A stretch of 64,000 nucleotides of DNA from Calliopum simillimum (Eukaryota > Arthropoda > Insecta > Diptera > Lauxaniidae), in the NCBI GenBank assembly GCA_951812925.1, contig OX638370.1, positions 112,358,897 through 112,422,896 of the forward strand, given 5' to 3'. The notes beneath the pieces were generated by a model. The model ran no database searches. It worked only from the letters and a program-made list of their open reading frames with translations, and was not told where the DNA came from. The position numbers and the translations under genes are program-made. Shown here one piece after another: positions 23,649 through 35,489 of this stretch (position 1 is its first letter; each line of letters opens with the position of its first letter).

Positions 23649-24778
23649 GCACCCCAGAGGGCTATTGGACAATACTGGAGACAGTGCCATATTCTTTACA
23701 AAGCGCTGGCAATGCTAACGCAACTACAACAGCCACCTCAATATCCAATGCCAACGCACAGCAACATCAACACCACCAGCAACAACAGCAAACGCATGTA
23801 CAACATTTGCAACAGCAGCAGCAACATGTTGCTACAGCAAACGATGCTGCTAATATGATAACAACTGCAACTGTTGTTGTGGAAATACCCTCTGATTCAG
23901 TAGGCATTGCTGGTAGCACAATACAATATACGATACCAAAGAGTGATCATCATCATCAACAACAGCACCAACATCACCATCAACTGCAACATCATCAACG
24001 TCAGCAACAATCACAAACGCCACAGCATGCTACCATACAAATTGTCAAAGAAGCACGTCATCATCAACATCACCAGCAGCATCAACAACAATTGCAACAA
24101 ATTTCATTGCAAGAATGTTGCATAGAAACTGCAAGTGTTGTGCAACAAACAACACAAACGCAACCAACGCAAACACAAACGGAAGATACCGCTGCTTACA
24201 TCAAAATCAATACATCACGTTTAGAGGATAAAATTTTATTGCGCAACATGATGCAATACGAAACGACAGCCAGCACTAATGCTGCTGAAGCACAAGAAGT
24301 TGATGTTAGTGATACGAAAATTCAAATGCAATCGCAAGAGTTGCTGCTGACGGATGCGCATATAAAAGTGGCACATGAAGGTGATGTTATTGATGAAGAG
24401 GATGATGTTGGTGATGATGGTGTTGAATTTGCCAGCATTGATGAGGAAAAACATGCAGCAGCTGGAACAACAACAGCATCATCAATGACAAGTACCGCAA
24501 CATCGCAGCAGCAACGTCGTTTTAAGAGTGATGTTGCCAGCGGCGGTGGACAACAATTGCAATATGTCTGTAATATTTGTGGCAAAGCATATAAAATTAA
24601 GGGCTCACTGAAGCGTCATAAAAGCTATGAATGTGGTGTAACGCCGGCATTATCGTGTCCGCATTGCCCACATAAGAGCAAATATAAATCAGATTTACGC
24701 AAGCATGTGTCGCAGAAGCATGCTGGTAGCAGCGGTGGCGGTGGTGGTGGCGATAGCAATCAATATATAACCACCTAG
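23649..24778 (+). CDS. lola: lola alternative 3' terminal coding exon 3 in window (two fingers, Gln/His-rich)
   Basis: After CTCTCTTGTAG the frame opens with GC completing an upstream codon and gives about 376 residues, the longest Lola exon here. It begins TPEGYWTILETVPYSLQ. A very long Gln/His-rich region follows, with CAG/CAA/CAT runs, then an acidic EGDVIDEEDDVGDDG segment. The fingers are last: CNIC...H...C from 24,569 and CPHC...H...H to 24,721. The tail is Gly-rich, ending NQYITT. Long polyglutamine-histidine stretches are common in fly transcription factors and vary in length between individuals. The stop is TAG. The flanks on both sides are foldback transposons, only 263 bp upstream and 206 bp downstream. 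Confidence 0.94.
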
Positions 24779-24983
24779 GGGGAGGGACGAGCGATAACTG
24801 TATATAGAAAAGATTATGAATTTGTAACTTGAAAAAATGTTCTTGTCTTGTACGTGCGTAGTATTTTCTTTTTAAAACAGTTATTGCTCAAACTGACGCT
24901 TGCTGGTTAATTGATAGTGAGGTAAAGTTGAGATTACTTAATTTAGGGAAACATTGTAATTATGATTAAAAAAGAAAAAAATT

Positions 24984-25897
24984 ACAGGGTGTAAACGTTA
25001 AGGTTACGAAGCTTCTGGTAGGTAATGAGGTGGCCTCGACTAACAAAAAATTGTATGTGAAAGGGGGCTCTAAAATGTGCCCTTAAGGAGTTATAGGGAA
25101 AAGACTGATTTTCAGAATTGTTTAAAAAAAAAAAAAAAAAGATTTCTTGGTTTACCCTAACGTCTTAGAGAAAAATTTTGTGGGTGTATTTGATTTATAG
25201 GGTCTAAAAGGTTTTCGCATAGTTCTGGTCTTTTAAAGTTGATATTTTAAATTTTGTTTCTTACTTTTGACTTTGGTGGGCATTTTAGTATGAAAAATGT
25301 GCTATTAATATAGCCCATTTAAATTTTTGTTGGAATCCTCCCTAAATTTCCTTCAATTCGGTGCTAGATATGTCATATCAATTTTATAATTTGAGCTCAG
25401 AAAAATACTTTAATTAATTTTTCAAAGCATATAGATTCTTGTAGTAAAGTATTTTTCCTGACCTTAAGTCAAAAAATTGGACAAATGCGCTACTGAATTA
25501 AAGGTAATTTAACGAGGATTCAAAAACAGACTGTAAAAGAATATGTTATTTAGACCTTTTTCTTACTAAAATGGCCACCAAAGTCAAAAAATGGGTAAAA
25601 AATTTTAAAATTTCAACTTAAAAAGCGCTGAAGTTGACAAAATCTTTTTAGATCCTATAAACCAATTCCACCGTTAAAAAGCTCATATAATTGTCCGAAG
25701 ATTTTCCAAATAAAATTTTTCTCTTAAACGGTCGGGTGTACCATAGAAGAAAAAAATTGTTTGTAAAACAAGATATAAAGGTTGGTATTGTATTTCATTA
25801 TGACTCCTAAGGGGTACATTTTAGATCCTCTCTCACATACAATTTTTTTTTTGCTTAGGTCTTCACTATCACCTACCAAAAGCTTACACCCTGTATA
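24984..25897. mobile_element. GTGTAA foldback family, copy A2
   Basis: It starts CAGGGTGTAAACGTTAAGG and ends AGCTTACACCCTGTA. The arms are near-complementary over about 400 bp each, with matching landmarks: CCCTAACGTCTTAGAG with its complement, and GACTTTGGTGGGCATTTTAG with CCACCAAAGTC. Confidence 0.85.
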
Positions 25898-26578
25898 TTA
25901 ATTTCGGCCAAATTGTATTGCTGCGATTTAGCGATTCTTATTTTCCACAAACAAATATAATCGTTATTTTGGATTCGAATATTGTTTTCGATCAATAATA
26001 ATATTTAGGTTTACTTGTAAGTACTGTTTAGAAAATTGAAATTTAAAAATAACGATTTTAACTCAAACATTTCTTTGTATGTATGAAGTATGTATTATAT
26101 AAATTTATAGTTTTAAGTCATAAGAAATAGACTACTTCTTGAATATTCAATCTAAACAAAAGCGTGTATGTCGTTGCTTTATTTTTCGCTCGAATTTTGT
26201 TACGGAACAAAAATTACAAAGTCTGACAATGGTTTTTCGTTTAAAGGTTTTTATACCCATTTATGAGGGCTTGGTACCTCCTCTCATAGTTTCTATCACT
26301 TCAGGGCTTTATGATATTTTTGATTTAAAGTACCATAATTGCTGTTTAAAAGCATTTTTGAAGCTATATACATGTAATGCAGGTAGTCACAATCTTCTTC
26401 GTTAAGCTTTATCTATAATTTTTTCGAATTGGACGCCTATTTTTAGAGTTATCTTTTTAAAGAATACTGATGTGATAGAAGAAAACAAGTTCAGTCTCGT
26501 AGAAAGAATGTCTCAAATCCACTTAATTGACTATAAAAACTATAAAAAAAAACTTTAAAGTGCAGGCTTATTTTATAA
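25898..26578. other. Intron-like stretch between two foldback copies
   Basis: The 88-codon plus-strand frame at 26,139-26,405 shows no recognisable domain. Nothing else supported. Confidence 0.35.
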
Positions 26579-27456
26579 AGGGTGTATCGCATAAGGTTAC
26601 GAAGCTCCTGGAAGGTGAAAAAGAAGACCTTTACTAACAAAAAAATTTATATCGAGGGCATGTCTAAAATTTGCCCCTGAAGAGTCATAGGGTTATACTG
26701 ATTTTCTGACTTGTGTTACCAAAAAAAAAAAAAAAAATTAAATTTCATGGGTCACCCTAACGTTTTAGAGAAAATCTTTTTAAATGAAATTTTAACTAAT
26801 TGTATGAGCTTACTAAAAGTGCAATTGGTCTTAAGGGTTTAAAAGGTTCTGAACTTTTTAAATTGAAATTTTAAATTTTTTTCCTATCTTTAAACTTTGG
26901 CTGCCATTTTAGTATAAAAAAGGTCATATTAACATACCCATTTATAATTTTTTGATTTGAGATCAGAAAAAAAAAACTTTTATGTAAAAACACACGCGTT
27001 ATGCGCATGGGTTGCGCTGCATGAGCTGTCCTTAATTACCGCAGCTTTCAAAAGGATTGTTCTTGAACATCAAAAAATTACCGAGTTGAAGGAAATTTAA
27101 CGAGGATTCCAAAAAAGATCATAAAAGGGTATATTAATAGGACCTTTTGCATACTAAAATGGCCGCCAAAGTCAAAAATTAGTAAAAAAAATTTTATTGT
27201 AAATATCAACTTTAAAGGTCCAGAACTTTGCGAAATCTTTTTAAACCCTATAACTCAACTACACGCTTAGAAAGCTCTTACAATTAGCTAAAAGTTTCCT
27301 TTTAAAAGTTTTTTCTAAAACGCTAGGGTGACTCAAGAAAACTTTTTTTTTCTAAAGAAATTCAGAAAATCAGTTTTAACCATATAACTACTCACGGGTC
27401 TAGGCCTTCTCCGATCACCTTCTAGAAACTTCGCCGCCTAATGCAATACACCCTAT
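26579..27456. mobile_element. GTGTAA foldback family, copy A3
   Basis: The left end is AGGGTGTATCGCATAAGG and the right end CCTAATGCAATACACCCTA. The arms carry GGTCACCCTAACGTTTTAG and CTAAAACGCTAGGGTGACTC. The loop includes GCGTTATGCGCATGGGTTGC, a GC-richer core also seen in copies A4 and A5. Confidence 0.88.
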
Positions 27457-27778
27457 ATATCATCACTGCTAAACTTGCTTTGGTAACCATTAGTGATAGC
27501 TACTTTAATTCTTGTTCACTATAACAAATGATAGAAAAAAAGCTAACTACTTAATAAATACTTTTTCAGTGTATGTATGACAAACCGTTTTGAATATTAT
27601 TTGTATAAATGCTAGTGCCAAAGATGCGTAGAAAAATGTACGATATTTTCTTTTATTGTTTAAAATCCTTATCTTCCTTTGTCTTTTATATAAGATTAAG
27701 TGGTATTCCTTATGTTAATTCAAAAAAACTGACTGTTTTTTAGGGCTATTCAATCAAAACGATATTTTTCACATATTA

Positions 27779-28299
27779 CACTCAGAGAAAAGCGACAACT
27801 TTCACTGTTGATTCAATAGATATCAGTAACGATTTAGCTCCGAAGGCGAAATTATTTGAATTGACTGTGAAAAACTGAATTTGGTTAGTATTTAAATCAA
27901 ATAATATTTTCTTTTGATTTAACAAACATTTGAGGTTGATGCAAAGAAAATTTCCTTTTGATTTAAAAAACATTCGCGGTTGAAAGTTCCTGAAGTTCAT
28001 CATCCGGATCGGTTTCTTCTTCAATTGTTATGTTTAGGTATTCAGCTTCCTCGTACTCGTCGGTATTATCCATTTTACTTTTTTTCGGCACCACACACGC
28101 ACACGTTTTCGTTGAACTTTACTCTTGTTCTTATTCACATTTTTTCGTGACGTGCTACATGGTTAGAAGGCATAAAAATAAGAACAAGACCTATCCATGT
28201 ACGTCATGTTGTCGTATTTTCGTTGAACTTAACAACTAATTTTTGACATTGAATCAACAGTAAAGTAGTTGATTTTACAAACCAATTTTTCCCTGAGTG
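27779..28299. mobile_element. MITE with CACTCAG termini and TA flanks
   Basis: CACTCAGAGAAAAG at the left and CAATTTTTCCCTGAGTG at the right are inverted, with TA immediately outside each end. Next to them GTTGATTCAAT and ATTGAATCAAC form a second inverted pair. Inside lies a short GC-richer block with a start codon and acidic frame on the minus strand. Confidence 0.8.
27963..28073 (-). CDS. Small acidic open frame inside a MITE
   Basis: ATG at 28,073 on the minus strand opens 36 codons to TAA. It begins MDNTDEYEEAEYLNITIEEE and continues with TDPDDELQEL, a clearly non-random acidic sequence. The sequence just upstream, GCCGAAAAAAAGTAAA, is a good fly-type start context. The composition differs from the AT-rich arms around it. 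It may be a captured piece of the 5' end of a host gene, or the first exon of an unrecognised transposon gene. I could not place it in a family. Expression is not shown by the sequence. Confidence 0.35.
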   Translation of the reverse strand: MDNTDEYEEAEYLNITIEEETDPDDELQELSTANVF

Positions 28300-28722
28300 T
28301 ATGTTCTTTAAATTTATTTTATTCTATTAAACTTACATTCTCATAAATTAAGCCCTTTCAACATTTATAGATGATTCAGAGCGTTTCAATTACATAAAAA
28401 AATATTGGGAAGTGTGAATGAGAAAAATTGCCAATTTTTTATGTTTTTAAAACGTTTTGGGTTCATGTTTCCAGATTTAAATAAAATAGGTTTAAGTCAT
28501 CTTTCAATATTAACCAGTTTTTGTTTGTTTACTTTTTGAGGGTACATAAGTAAGTGAATTGCAAACCCTCTTAAGAAATGTCTGATTTTTTGAGTTGTCT
28601 TTTGTATGTATGTATAAGTTCACTTTTGAATATTTTGTGTAACTATGTGTTTCTATGTATGTTATTGTATTTTGTTTTTCTCAGATCCCAAGACGACGAA
28701 AATTACCCTATTGTTTTGCTGA

Positions 28723-29401
28723 AATCAATAGTCCTTAGTCTCCTAAGTTAAACGACCTGCTTCGTTAAATCGAAACCTTGGCACTTCAAGTAATTTTTTG
28801 GTAAAATAGATATTTAGATAGTTTTAATAGATCTTTTAAGGAAACTATAAAAATTATTAAATCAAACAGAAACTGCTATTTTCGAAGTTACTCAGCAAGA
28901 CAAAGCAACATTCAGCTATAAAACGTGGTATTTTGCTTGAAAGTTCTGCTTTTTTTTAAATCCCCATTTGAATAATACCGATATCTTTTTTTTCTCGGAT
29001 ATATCATAATTTTAAAAGTTGAAAAGTGCGAACAACAAGTTTTTTCTCAGTTAACGATGTTTCGGAGGAAAAAAGTGATATTGAGTCTTGAAGAAAAAGA
29101 TCTATACTTTCAACCAAAATACAACGGTTTTATAGCTAATAGTATACTTGTCTTGTTATATCGCTTCAAAAATAACAAAAAACCGTGTTTTTGGCGCCTT
29201 TAAGTAAGATTATCTCGAAAACCATATACGATGGAGCAATTTTGAGGCTCAAATTCAGAATCAGCATCGAAAAACACATCGAAAATTACTATTTAAGTTT
29301 TTGTTTGATATATTTATTTTTTGGAGTTCCTTAGAAGATCTAGGAAAACTATCCATTTTGTCAAAAATAAAAAAACTCAAGAGATTTAGGACTATTGATT
29401 A
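28723..29401. mobile_element. Foldback element, AATCAATAGTCC termini
   Basis: AATCAATAGTCCTTAG at the left mirrors TTTAGGACTATTGATT at the right. A second pair, TAGATAGTTTTAATAGATC and GATCTAGGAAAACTATCC, continues the arms. Inside, TTATCTCGAAAACCATATACG and following bases resemble the repeat at the start of the window. Confidence 0.65.
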
Positions 29402-29995
29402 CAGATTACCTTACGTCGTTCCATTAAAATATTTTATTTGAACTCAGTGACCTATGTATTGCGTAATCTATTTATAAAAACTCGAAATCAGTCGACCTAG
29501 GTAACATGTTTTGACATAGGCTATATAGAGCTAAAATTGTTTCGTAAAGTTGTACTTAAGATACCGATTTTGAAGCTTAACTATTATATACCTTTTACTC
29601 TTGATTTTATGGCGTTTTAAAACTGTATTTTAAAAAATGTGTTTTGACTGTAACTTGTTTTGAACTCCTTTTACTGTTATTTGCTTTGTTCTTAACTTAT
29701 GGTAGGTATACTTAACCTATCAAATTGGAAAAAATAAAAAAATCGGTTATTAAAATAAGAATTTTTTGATTTTTATTCATGCGAAACCAATTTGTAATGT
29801 AAAATTGCTTTGAAATTAGCGATAATTACGTTTTTTTTTTTTTTTGGGTAATCTCCAACATGTGAACATATGTAACAAAGAAATATTTAATTCAATCAAA
29901 ACCATCAGCTTATACCATGAATAAAAAACAAACTTTAGAGAGCATGAGCTGATCCGGAATGTATGAGATATATATAGAGGAATGACATACTAATG
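29402..29995. other. Intron-like stretch, nothing recognisable
   Basis: AT-rich with a poly(T) run near 29,835. No exon or repeat termini seen. Confidence 0.4.
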
Positions 29996-30834
29996 AAACG
30001 GACACAGTAAAAACTTACTTGCTCAACGCAAAATTTTTTTAAGTGGTTCTTTGAAGAATTTTTGACCGGGATTATTGCCTTATATTTTTTTTTTTTTCAA
30101 AGATTTAAATTCTTTTAAAAGTTATAAGCACCTGAATTTTTATGTATGTATGTCATTTTTTAAATTGCAATTTCTTCGTAAATATTGAACGAAAATTTAT
30201 GAAATTTTTGTGGTACGAATAAAAATAATTCAAAATTTGGAAGAAAAAAATTTTGGAGGAATTTATAATCAATAAAAAAGTTACGCGTACTGAAATGCCG
30301 CTACATAGGCGCCTTTCCTATGTGATTTTCGCATTTCACCGCTGCATGACGTCTCAAAACAACAAATCATAATCTATGCAGAAATTGAGAATGCACGTTA
30401 AAACGAGCAGCGATCGTAAATGTGTGAATCGCTTATGCAAGGCGCCTCTGTAGCGGCATTTAAGTACACTAAACTTTTTTATTAATGATAAATTCTTCCT
30501 ATTTTTTTTCATAGAAATGTTGTGCAGATTTCAGAGAACACTTCTGTGTAAAAATTTTGTTTTTATTTATAGGTAGAAATAGCTTTAATATCTATTTGTT
30601 TATTAAAAAGTGCATTATTTATAAGAAATTTTAAAAATTTTTATGAAAAGTTTATTTGATCTAAATTTTGAATTATTTTAAGTCCTCTCACAAAAATTTC
30701 ATGCTTATAACTTTTAATAAAAATTTGAATTAAAAAAAAAAAAAATATAAGGCAATAATCCTGGTCAAAAACTCTTCAAAGAACCACCAAAAAAAGTTTG
30801 AGTTGAGCAAGTTAGTTTTTACTGTGTTCGTTTC
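29996..30834. mobile_element. Foldback element interrupted in its loop by another MITE
   Basis: GAAACGGACACAGTAAAAAC at the left and GTTTTTACTGTGTTCGTTTC-type sequence at the right are inverted. The arms run about 270-300 bp each, with ATTATTGCCTTATAT / ATATAAGGCAATAAT as a landmark. The interruption at 30,290-30,464 separates AATAAAAAAGTTA from its complement. Confidence 0.85.
30290..30464. mobile_element. 175-bp MITE nested in a foldback, TA flanks
   Basis: CTGAAATGCCGCTACATAGG at the left and the complementary CTGTAGCGGCATTTAAG at the right form the termini, and GGCGCC continues both arms. TA lies directly outside each end (30,288-30,289 and 30,465-30,466). It is GC-richer than its host element, so it is a separate, later insertion. 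Confidence 0.8.
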
Positions 30835-30923
30835 AAAAAATTAAACTCTCTATAATTGACAATAAATATCACTGTGCAATACAAAAATCTGAATTTGATC
30901 TTGAGAACTTTTTCTTTTTTTTT

Positions 30924-31378
30924 TTTGACTAATTCAGGGTCGCTGATTCCAAATCTGGCCACCGCTTTCTCCTATCACGTCTGAGATCCGAGTTATCCTT
31001 GATTTAAAGTGAAGAAAACGCAATTTTAAGACATATGGCGTACATTCAGGAAGTAGTGGTTCACTTTTGTCAGTGGTACTGAATAGCCTTGATCTGATCT
31101 TCTTCTTAAAACCATAACTTTAACTTTTCGAATTGGATCATTGCTTTTCGAGATTTCATCTATTGAAGTGAAGGTATTGTAAAACCCTATACCTTTATAC
31201 CTTTACTTCAATGGATGATGTCTCGGAAAGTCATGATCCAATTGGAAAAGATAAAGTTACGGTTTTAAGAGGAAGATCAGACCCATTCAATGACGCTGAC
31301 AAAAATGAAGAACATTACTACACAGAATTGAGGGCCTACATGCACGCCATATGTCAGCGAACCTGAACTAGTCAAAAA
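30924..31378. mobile_element. Foldback element of the GGTCGCTGA family
   Basis: TTTGACTAATTCAGGGTCGC at the left mirrors GCGAACCTGAACTAGTCAAA at the right. The arms meet near 31,200 at CCTTTATACCTTTACTTCAA. A landmark pair is CTGATCTTCTTCTTAAAACC and GGTTTTAAGAGGAAGATCAG. It is a long hairpin with almost no loop. Confidence 0.88.
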
Positions 31379-31480
31379 AACATATCGAGATCAAATTCAA
31401 ATTGTTTTCCCCTCAATTTGTACCACTATATACCATAATTTTCTCATGTTCAGTTTAAAAACATACTTTGAAAATAATAT

Positions 31481-31573
31481 GGACCTTATCGAGAATTTTT
31501 TTTCAGACTGCAATAGGGAGTACAAAGCAGTCTGAGGAAAAATTCTTGAGAATATTTATTCATGATAAGGCCC
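31481..31573. mobile_element. Small MITE, about 93 bp
   Basis: GGACCTTATCGAGAATT at the left and AATTCTTGAGAATA...GATAAGGCCC at the right are inverted. The CAGACTGCAAT module links it to the element at 4871-4973. Confidence 0.68.
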
Positions 31574-32380
31574 TATGTGTTTTCTGATTAAAACAAATAA
31601 GTGCAATGGGCTAAAGACTTTAGTAATAACGAATACATCCATTAGCTGTCTGAAGAATTCTTTCTTTCTACAAATGTTGTCTTAAACACATTCTTGAAAC
31701 ATAAGTATTTGTATAAAGTTTATTGAAAACAAATAACTAATAATAATAAGCATTAAATTAAGTGTCTTACATAAGTAAACACCAATTTGATAAGTTCATA
31801 ATGCGCTACAACATTTTATGATAAGTTGCTCAATTTATTATGACAAGTTTCTAGACTAAGCAGTTTTTCGATAAACGGTCAGTTCAGTTAGCTTGGCGAA
31901 TGTGCTCAGTATTCTATTTAGGGCCTAAAAAAGATTAATCACTATAACTTAGCAAAAAAGGAAAAATTATAATTATTACAATTATAACATGCTGTTAACA
32001 TGATATCTGTTTAATTCATTATATGGTTAAATTGTAGAAGAAATCTTTGTTCTAAACTATTTAAAAAAATATAAATTTGTTTAATGGTGATCATTTATTC
32101 GAGTTCTCAATCTCTTTGGGGTACTATGGTTTAGTTAGAAATCAAAAATTTATTTTTTAGCACTAATTATTTATTTTTTTTTTTTACTGTTTTGTATACT
32201 AATTTTACATCTAATTTTAATATATAAGCTTTATGTGTTTTATGTTAATTTTTTTGTAAATCCATACTTTCCCGAAGATCCTCTCACTCCACCTACTGTA
32301 TTTGAGCTCTGCCAATGTTTATTTTTGCAACGTATACGTTTTTCTCTGGAAAATTGTTTTTTCTTCTTCTATTTTTGCAG
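31574..32380. other. Intron-like stretch upstream of the fourth finger exon
   Basis: AT-rich, no repeat termini recognised. The last bases, TTCTTCTATTTTTGCAG, form a good acceptor. Confidence 0.4.
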
Positions 32381-32697
32381 ATGTCAGTAACTTTTCATTC
32401 AATATCGAGCAGCCGAGAACATATCAGAGAGCACCATGTACTTTTAATAATGTGTGTCCCCAGTGTGGACGTTGCCATAGCTCACGAGGCTCATTGCTGC
32501 GCCATTTGAAGCATGAATGCGGTATTGAGAAAAATCTTCCATGTGCGATCTGTCTACGAAAGTTTCGTTTTTCTTGGCATTTGAAGTCTCACCTACAGCG
32601 AGTACATGGTATGGAGAATGAAAAACATAATGGTGGCGCTGGTGGCACTAAACGTGGAAGACGCAAAAAACCTAAAAAAACTAAAATGGAAAAATAA
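32381..32697 (+). CDS. lola: lola alternative 3' terminal coding exon 4 in window (two fingers)
   Basis: After TTTTTGCAG the exon opens with AT completing an upstream codon and encodes about 104 residues, a compact Lola terminus. The frame extends upstream of the acceptor but that part is hydrophobic intron sequence, so the acceptor sets the start. After VSNFSFNIEQPRTYQRAP come a C2HC finger from 32,455 (CPQC...H...C) and a C2H2 finger from 32,542 (CAIC...H...H, ending 32,607). The tail is strongly basic (KRGRRKKPKKTK), a probable nuclear localisation or extra DNA-contacting segment. A candidate AATAAA lies at 32,804. This exon has almost no linker, unlike the Gln-rich or Gly-rich exons upstream. 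Confidence 0.93.
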
Positions 32698-32920
32698 GGC
32701 AATTTTTAACTTTTATGAAAATGAGTTTAAGATGATGTGTAAATATGTAAAAAATATACATACTATATATGTATATGCTAGAAGAGACAGGTAAGCGGAA
32801 TTTAATAAATACAGTAGGTGATTTGCAGAGTTTCAAAGGCGAAAGCAATTTCCACCTAAAATACAAACAGCTCTTAAACGTTTTTTCTCATTACTGAAAT
32901 TTTATTTAACATGGACATTA

Positions 32921-34016
32921 GACCGGGTCGATTTTGTATGAAACAAAATAAAATCATCCCAAATTCGACTCAAAAGTAAGAAGGACTCTTAAAAACGATA
33001 TCTGCATCATTTTTTTTCACCTCAGTAGGGTGTATTCACCCTACTCACCTCAAAAAAAAAAAAAACCAAACCATATCTCTATCTTTTTTTTTTCAGTCCG
33101 AGAAAAACCAATGGCGCACTTTGATTTTACTGAAAGATCATTTTGGCTAAAAAACATGTTTTTGGCCATGACTTTTTTTTCATTACAAAACAGATACCCA
33201 AGGGTGCTTTAGAAATAAAGACTATGTTTTAACAAAAAAGTTGGCATTTAAAACTATAAATTATTTATGGGGATATAGATAATATTCACATCCCAAAATC
33301 TATTTTTTTTACGTTTTCCAATTACACGGTAAAAAAAAAAAACGATTTTTTACTCAAAAGCAAGACATCTAACGAAAAAAGTGTGTGAATTTTTTCAGAA
33401 TTTTTTATTTTTTTGAAAAGATTTTTCAAATCAAGTTTTCAGCTATTAAGCTCACGTTTGTCAGCAAAATACTAGGTTTACTTGGCATCTACAAAAAAAT
33501 TTCATTTGACGTAAAATGCTTTGAATCTTTCAAAGAATTGTTGTGGATTTTTTTAGAATTTTTGGAACTTTTTTGAAATATTCTAAAATATCTTTAAAAA
33601 TTCTGAAAATATTCACACGTATTGTTTTGACTTTTCTAAGCATTTTTCGCCATATACACTGTTTTCGTTAGATGCCTTGCTTCTGAGTTAAAAATCGAAT
33701 TTCCGACCTCGTTATTGAAAAACGTAAAAAAATCAATTTTTGGAACCGAATATTAGGTATCTATACCAAAAAAAATAAAAAATTTGTAAAAACATAATCT
33801 TTATTTCTAAAGCACTTTTGGGAATCCATTTTCAAATGAAAAAAAATGTATGACCAAAAACCATGTTTTTTAGCCAAAATAGGCCTTCACTAGAATCAAA
33901 AGTGCTCCATTGGTTTTTCTCAAAATGAAAAAAAAAAAAATTATCCAGATATCGTTTTTAAGAGTTCTTCTAACTTTTGAGTCTTCTTCCGGATATATCT
34001 AAATTTCAACCCGGTC
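32921..34016. mobile_element. Foldback element, GACCGGG termini, TA flanks
   Basis: TAGACCGGG at 32,919 and CCCGGTCTA ending 34,018 are inverted, giving TA flanks. Arm landmarks are AAAAACGATATC / GATATCGTTTTTA, CCAATGGCGCAC and its approximate complement, and AAACATGTTTTTGGCC with its complement. The element is about 1.1 kb and has no transposase. A truncated second copy starts at 35,764. Confidence 0.85.
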
Positions 34017-34018
34017 TA

Positions 34019-35124
34019 CTATACATAATTTGAAAAGAAAAAAAAAAAAAAAGATTGAAATTTATGTAAATTAAAAAACCAAAAAACCGGTTAGATTGAT
34101 GATCTGAAAAAATCTATACCTAAAATACTGTTTGATGTAACAATCAAAATGTTTACTTAAATTTAAAATATTTCTTTCTTAATATAAAAGCTTAAAACTA
34201 CAATAAATTTCTATCTATTCTGATGAATCCCCGTCTTATGGCGTTTTATATTGACCTCGGTAATAACAATATTTTTATATCGTTATATTGCGAAATATGT
34301 AGTTGAAGTATTACCTACTTACATATAAGATCATTAAAAGTTTTTGCAAGGAGGCACCTCTGATCTATTGCATTTGAATTGAATACCGAAACTTTTATGA
34401 AGTTCTTGTGGCATCTTTATATTTGCAATATTACACAAAACATATGGTTACGAAAACTATATAAAACAATATAAAAAATAATATAAAAATTATTTAAAAA
34501 AAAAAACAACACTTAAAGTATAAATTGTTCTATTGAATAAATTTAAGTAAATATAAAAATTAAATAAACAAAAATAGAAAAAATTAAAAACTTTTTTGAA
34601 TATGAATAAAAGGTTCAATTGGTTCCAAGTTGTGTAGTAAAACAGTACAATACAAATTTAAAGAACAAAAAAATCGTTGTAAATAAAATCTAAGTAGTTA
34701 GCTTAATTATAAATGTCAAAATTATTTACTTAAAATGCTATGTAAAAAGTAAAACAAAAAATTATAACAAACAAAAAAATTAAAACAACGTGTAGTCAAA
34801 AAGTAATGCAAAATTTCTGTCCAAATATAGTATTAAAATAATAAAAAAAAACTTTAAGCTAAATTACAATTTATTCCTTAATACGCATATTTTAAGCGAC
34901 GTTTATGTTTTCTTTAAAAGCAAGAAACAGAATTAAATTTAAAAAGTTAATAAAAATATTAAAATATAAAAATTAAAAAGAAACAACTGTTTTTAATATA
35001 TTTATATATACATTTATGAGTCATTCCTTTTCAAAACTTGTCTTAATTCATTTGCCAATATAATACACTTGCTTGATTAAAACTCAATAATTCTTGTATA
35101 AATTTATCAATTATCCTTTATGTA
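34019..35124. other. Very AT-rich intron-like stretch
   Basis: Poly(A) and short AT repeats predominate and no exon is supported. If the tRNA-Lys-like site at 35,125 is a primer binding site, a long terminal repeat should end just before it. I could not delimit one. Confidence 0.4.
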
Positions 35125-35144
35125 TGGCGCCCAACGTGGGGCCA
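35125..35144 (+). other. tRNA-Lys primer-binding-site-like sequence
   Basis: TGGCGCCCAACGTGGGGCCA matches, as I remember it, the complement of the 3' end of insect tRNA-Lys(CUU) over 18 bases. This is the best of the sites of this kind in the window. No gag or pol frame follows; a finger-like exon acceptor follows within 400 bp. Confidence 0.6.
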
Positions 35145-35489
35145 TGCTATAATTTCGACACTCGGCAAGTTTTGATAAAACAGATTTGAAAGACTCACTC
35201 AATTTATATCATAGTGTGGATACGACGATTTTGAAGCGGAACTACTCATATATATATGCTTTTTTAGTTTAGTTTAATTTTTAATTTTTCTTTCTCAATT
35301 TTTATTTTTTTTTTTTTTTTTCAGCATTTGCTAAAGTTATTTTTAAAAGTAATTTTAATATATTTTTTTGTTGAAATAAATTTCTTGTCTTTTAAATGTT
35401 CTTAAATTTTTTCAGTTTTCTTTCTTTTCCAACCTTCCAATTTTATAAATATAAAAACTAATAAAATTCTTTTCTCATTTCATTTCTAG

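Noticed and set aside
23907..24585. Three further frames within the Gln/His exon
   Set aside because: Shadows of CAG/CAA/CAT repeats in other frames.
28685..28720. Acceptor TTTGTTTTTCTCAG followed by 12 codons in lola phase
   Set aside because: Too short to separate from chance. It adjoins the end of a foldback element.
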